The notes beneath the pieces are model-generated. The model did no database searches and was not told the DNA's origin. It saw only the letters and a program-made list of their open reading frames with translations. From a virus: a stretch of DNA of 40,683 nucleotides. The stretch is from positions 1 to 40,683 of IMG/VR virus record IMGVR_UViG_3300032893_000136, one strand, 5' to 3'. This document shows positions 38,706 to 40,683 of the stretch, piece by piece; position 1 is the first letter of the stretch, and each line of letters opens with the position of its first letter. The translations under genes were made by a program, and so were the position numbers.

Positions 38706-39554
38706 CCACTGCTCGCCGGAGCATTCGACATTCTCGCCGGTAGCATCGTGCTCCTCGACCAATCCAATAATCTCCTGTGCCGTCTTTTGGACGGTTTCGA
38801 GGGAGTTCATCAAATCGGCCGCCGTAACTCCATAACTTGCTAGATAGAATTCGGACCTAGGCTTTAAGCCGAAGTGAGAAGCGATCACATAGGAAGCGGC
38901 TTCGGCTTCTAACTCTCTTTGTTTCTGTGAGGGCTTATAGTCGCCGAAGTGCGAAAGGCAATGTGTCAATTCGTGGATGAGGACGGCCGCGCGATCGGCG
39001 GCCGGGAGTTCTGAATCGATCACTATCTCGCTACCCTTGCGGTGTGCGTATCCTTTGGCGGCCGTTTCGATCGGTTCATACTTGACGCAAATAGACTTCT
39101 TGCGCGCGATCGCTTCCAGCGATTCAACCAACCAATCCGAATGCTCGCCGGCACACTCATCCGGTAATTCCGGTAATGGTTGGCCGTCGGTTTGCGAGAT
39201 GTCGAAAACATACACAATGCGAAAACCAAGTCGTTTCGCTTCGTTCTCGCCGGCGCCGGCCGCAATCGCGGCTTTGTCTTTGAAGAACATAGGCGCGAAA
39301 ATTGGAATTCCTGTCTCGCCCTTCATTACAAAACGGTTCATCTTTTGCCAGGTCCGAAACCCTGCAACGCGCGTTGCATTCGGCTTCTTACTCCAAATGA
39401 GTGCGCAATTGTGCCATGAGTAATCGTGGAACATAGCGCACGTATCTAAGAAGTTTTTGAATTGGTCGGATTGTCTCGCCGCATCGGTTTCAGCGGCGAG
39501 TGTTTCGACTAGGGTTTTCACTTCGGCTTTGATAGTTGCTGCTTTTTCGTTCAT
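38700..39554 (-). CDS. ArdC-like antirestriction / zinc metallopeptidase-domain protein
   Basis: Both halves of ArdC-type proteins are visible in 284 residues. The N-terminal ssDNA-binding region has Y-S-W-H-N-C-A-L-I-W (45-54) and G-F-R-T-W-Q-K-M-N-R-F-V (65-76). The C-terminal half has a zinc-peptidase motif H-E-L-T-H at 194-198 and a Glu-rich third-ligand helix E-L-E-A-E-A near 214-219. ArdC proteins protect incoming DNA against host restriction, and phage members are usually expressed early. The start is marked by start element 8. Confidence 0.82.
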   Translation of the reverse strand: MNEKAATIKAEVKTLVETLAAETDAARQSDQFKNFLDTCAMFHDYSWHNCALIWSKKPNATRVAGFRTWQKMNRFVMKGETGIPIFAPMFFKDKAAIAAGAGENEAKRLGFRIVYVFDISQTDGQPLPELPDECAGEHSDWLVESLEAIARKKSICVKYEPIETAAKGYAHRKGSEIVIDSELPAADRAAVLIHELTHCLSHFGDYKPSQKQRELEAEAASYVIASHFGLKPRSEFYLASYGVTAADLMNSLETVQKTAQEIIGLVEEHDATGENVECSGEQWN

Positions 39555-39565
39555 CTCAATAGCTC
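39555..39565 (-). promoter_or_regulatory. Start element, exact copy 8
   Basis: Minus-strand GAGCTATTGAG directly before the ArdC-like ATG, preceded by CGAAAGT. A GCCGGC-n10-GCCGGC inverted repeat lies upstream at 39582-39603. Confidence 0.7.
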
Positions 39566-39610
39566 ACTTTCGTTTTGATCTGCCGGCGATCGGCTCGGCC
39601 GGCGAAATTG

Positions 39611-40288
39611 TTAGACGGCCGCCATTACCTCGGTTTCAAGTCGCATCAAAGCCTCTCTAACGTTATTGGCAGAGTCTTTGACTATGCGCGCGAAATTTGG
39701 GCGATCGGCCGCGCAATTGGTTTCTTTGTCCCAGATCGCCTCAAGTAGTTTCGCCGCATCCTGTGACAGTCCATAGCTAGAGAATTCGAGGACGTGTGCG
39801 CGGCTTAGGAAGCGATCTTCTAAGCGATCGGTAGAATTACAGGTGAAAATGAAAATAGTGTTAGGCGGAAAGTTTGTCGAATCCAGTTTAGAGAGTAAGT
39901 ACAATTGCGCGGCCGGCGACATCTGATCGGCTTCATCTACTAGAACAAGGTGATACTTAAAGCCGGTCATCGGAAGATAGTTGCAGGTCCGCATGACACG
40001 CTCCAAGGTGGCCAAATTGCACTCTTGCGAGGGGATATGATGCAATTCGGCCGGTATAGCTTTGGCAACGGCCATTGCAAGAGTAGTTTTGCCAGTACCA
40101 GATGAACCCTTGAAAATCCATGCACTCTGGAATGGTTTCGCAACCAATTTGCGCATAATCGCGCGCGGCTTTTCTAAGCCGATAAAGGATTCGATCGATT
40201 GCGGCCGGTACTTCTCGGTTAGAGGAACGGGAAAATCGAAACCGGGCTGGGCGCCGGCGATCTGAATTGTCTGATTTTCGAATAGCAT
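39611..40288 (-). CDS. AAA+ ATPase, RFC/DnaX clamp-loader-like
   Basis: L-T-E-K-Y-R-P-Q-S-I at residues 23-32 is the clamp-loader N-terminal signature. Walker A is G-S-S-G-T-G-K-T-T (61-69) and Walker B is L-V-L-V-D-E-A-D (114-121). Sensor 1 is T-C-N-S-T (149-153), followed by D-R-F-L-S-R (158-163), the position of the S-R-C arginine. The C-terminal lid is short (225 aa in total). Clamp loaders place the sliding clamp on primed DNA. No clamp or polymerase is seen here, so it may act with host proteins or do another ATPase job. First gene of the leftward block; the start is marked by start element 9. Confidence 0.85.
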   Translation of the reverse strand: MLFENQTIQIAGAQPGFDFPVPLTEKYRPQSIESFIGLEKPRAIMRKLVAKPFQSAWIFKGSSGTGKTTLAMAVAKAIPAELHHIPSQECNLATLERVMRTCNYLPMTGFKYHLVLVDEADQMSPAAQLYLLSKLDSTNFPPNTIFIFTCNSTDRLEDRFLSRAHVLEFSSYGLSQDAAKLLEAIWDKETNCAADRPNFARIVKDSANNVREALMRLETEVMAAV

Positions 40289-40299
40289 CTCAATAGCTC
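40289..40299 (-). promoter_or_regulatory. Start element, exact copy 9
   Basis: Minus-strand GAGCTATTGAG directly before the clamp-loader-like ATG. Confidence 0.7.
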
Positions 40300-40305
40300 C
40301 GATTA

Positions 40306-40315
40306 CTAACGTTAG
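40306..40315. promoter_or_regulatory. Palindrome at the likely transcript start
   Basis: CTAACGTTAG is a perfect 10-bp palindrome covering the predicted start site of the leftward promoter at 40320-40349 and lying six bases from start element 9. Operator-like. Confidence 0.5.
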
Positions 40316-40319
40316 AGAG

Positions 40320-40349
40320 TGTATAAACTAAGTGGTCAGTTATTGTCAA
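40320..40349 (-). promoter_or_regulatory. Sigma70-like leftward promoter
   Basis: On the minus strand a perfect TTGACA (40344-40349) is followed after 18 bases by TATACA (40320-40325). It would start transcription near 40313 for the clamp-loader, ArdC-like and downstream genes. The best promoter match in the window. Confidence 0.65.
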
Positions 40350-40400
40350 GAGAATTCTTTTGTGTACGCTCACAAAGCCGAATTTAAGCGATTCGAATAG

Positions 40401-40561
40401 CAAGCGATCTGCCGGCGATCTGCAACCAATTAGAATGATGCGCGCATAGTGCGCACAATAATAAGATAGGCGCCGGCGAGCTAATCGGGACCAATCCGCA
40501 AGCGATCTGCAGGCGAATTAGCAACCGATCGGCGAGGGAATAGCAAGCGATCTGCCGGCGA
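40401..40561. other. Iteron-like repeat region, candidate replication origin
   Basis: CAAGCGATCTGCCGGCGA occurs at 40401-40418 and 40544-40561, with a one-base variant at 40499-40516. Partial copies lie between (for example GCAACCGATCGGCGAG at 40521-40536). The 395 bases from 40289 to the window end contain no plausible gene. Direct repeats in an intergenic region near a replication ATPase gene suggest initiator binding sites or an origin. TGCGC-GCATAGT-GCGCA near 40440-40456 adds a small inverted repeat. Confidence 0.5.
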
Positions 40562-40644
40562 GAATAAGTGTAAAAAAGAATAGAGAAGAACAGGAAAGTA
40601 GGGACTGGATAAACAAGAATGGTGGTAGGCGGGAGGGATTCCCC

Positions 40645-40674
40645 TTGACAACGACAGGCGGCGCGTGCTAAAAA
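40645..40674 (+). promoter_or_regulatory. Possible rightward promoter at the window end
   Basis: TTGACA (40645-40650), 18 bases, then TGCTAAAAA, an extended -10-like box. It points out of the window. If the window is circular it would run antisense to the leftward operon, which weakens the call. Confidence 0.3.
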
Positions 40675-40683
40675 ATTAAAGCT

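Noticed and set aside
1-40683. Temperate lifestyle genes, CRISPR array, tRNA genes
   Set aside because: No integrase, excisionase, partition gene, regularly spaced repeat-spacer array or cloverleaf was seen. The repeats at 38328/38616 and 40401-40561 are too few and too different in spacing for CRISPR.

Overview
The window is almost wall-to-wall coding and reads as a tailed bacteriophage with a short, podovirus-type tail. Recognisable parts are a terminase large subunit, a large portal, a scaffold-like protein, an N4-gp56-type major capsid protein, two paralogous head-tail adaptor candidates, a beta-rich tail nozzle candidate, three internal-virion-like proteins, a tail spike and lysis genes. 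There is no integrase, tape-measure protein, tail sheath, tRNA or CRISPR array. Base composition looks moderately GC-rich, by impression and not counted. Several virion-region proteins carry Sec signal peptides, which implies a host with a Sec pathway. One small basic protein resembles motifs I associate with Acidobacteriota; that host guess is weak.

Layout. (1) 1-4524, minus strand: a leftward replication operon. From its promoter end it holds a ribbon-helix-helix protein, a replication initiator with a low-complexity linker, a DnaB-type helicase and small accessory proteins, several with Cys pairs. (2) 4525-4570: a divergent control region with an inverted repeat. (3) 4571-6460, plus: a VRR-NUC-like nuclease and tightly coupled small genes, ending at a terminator (6503-6537). 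(4) 6614-33227, plus: the late region. Three beta-rich structural proteins lie before the packaging genes. Then come terminase, portal, scaffold, capsid, adaptors, nozzle, ejection proteins, fibre/spike and lysis genes, closed by a strong terminator at 33260-33289. (5) 33330-36258, plus: an accessory block with an acyl carrier protein, an SMC/RecF-like ATPase and a HTH protein. (6) 36221-40288, minus: a leftward block with zinc-motif proteins, an ArdC-like antirestriction protein and an RFC/DnaX-like clamp-loader ATPase. It starts from a sigma70-like promoter at 40320-40349. (7) 40350-40683: noncoding, with three copies of an 18-bp iteron-like repeat, a candidate origin.

The most unusual feature is a repeated translation-start element, GAGCTATTGAG. 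In seven of nine sites it lies directly against the ATG of an accessory gene on either strand (33375-40299), and at an eighth three bases before a leader ORF. It is usually preceded by an inverted repeat of different sequence at each site. The arrangement parallels the start-associated and extended start-associated sequences of cluster K mycobacteriophages, but the sequence is unrelated and the host is evidently different. Two sites lie in a perfectly duplicated 90-bp intergenic cassette.

The helicase, initiator, clamp-loader-like ATPase and SMC-like ATPase suggest partly autonomous DNA metabolism, but no DNA polymerase or sliding clamp is visible. The gene cut by the left edge would reach a stop codon six codons further on if the two window ends were joined. 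That is compatible with, but does not prove, a complete circularised or permuted genome.
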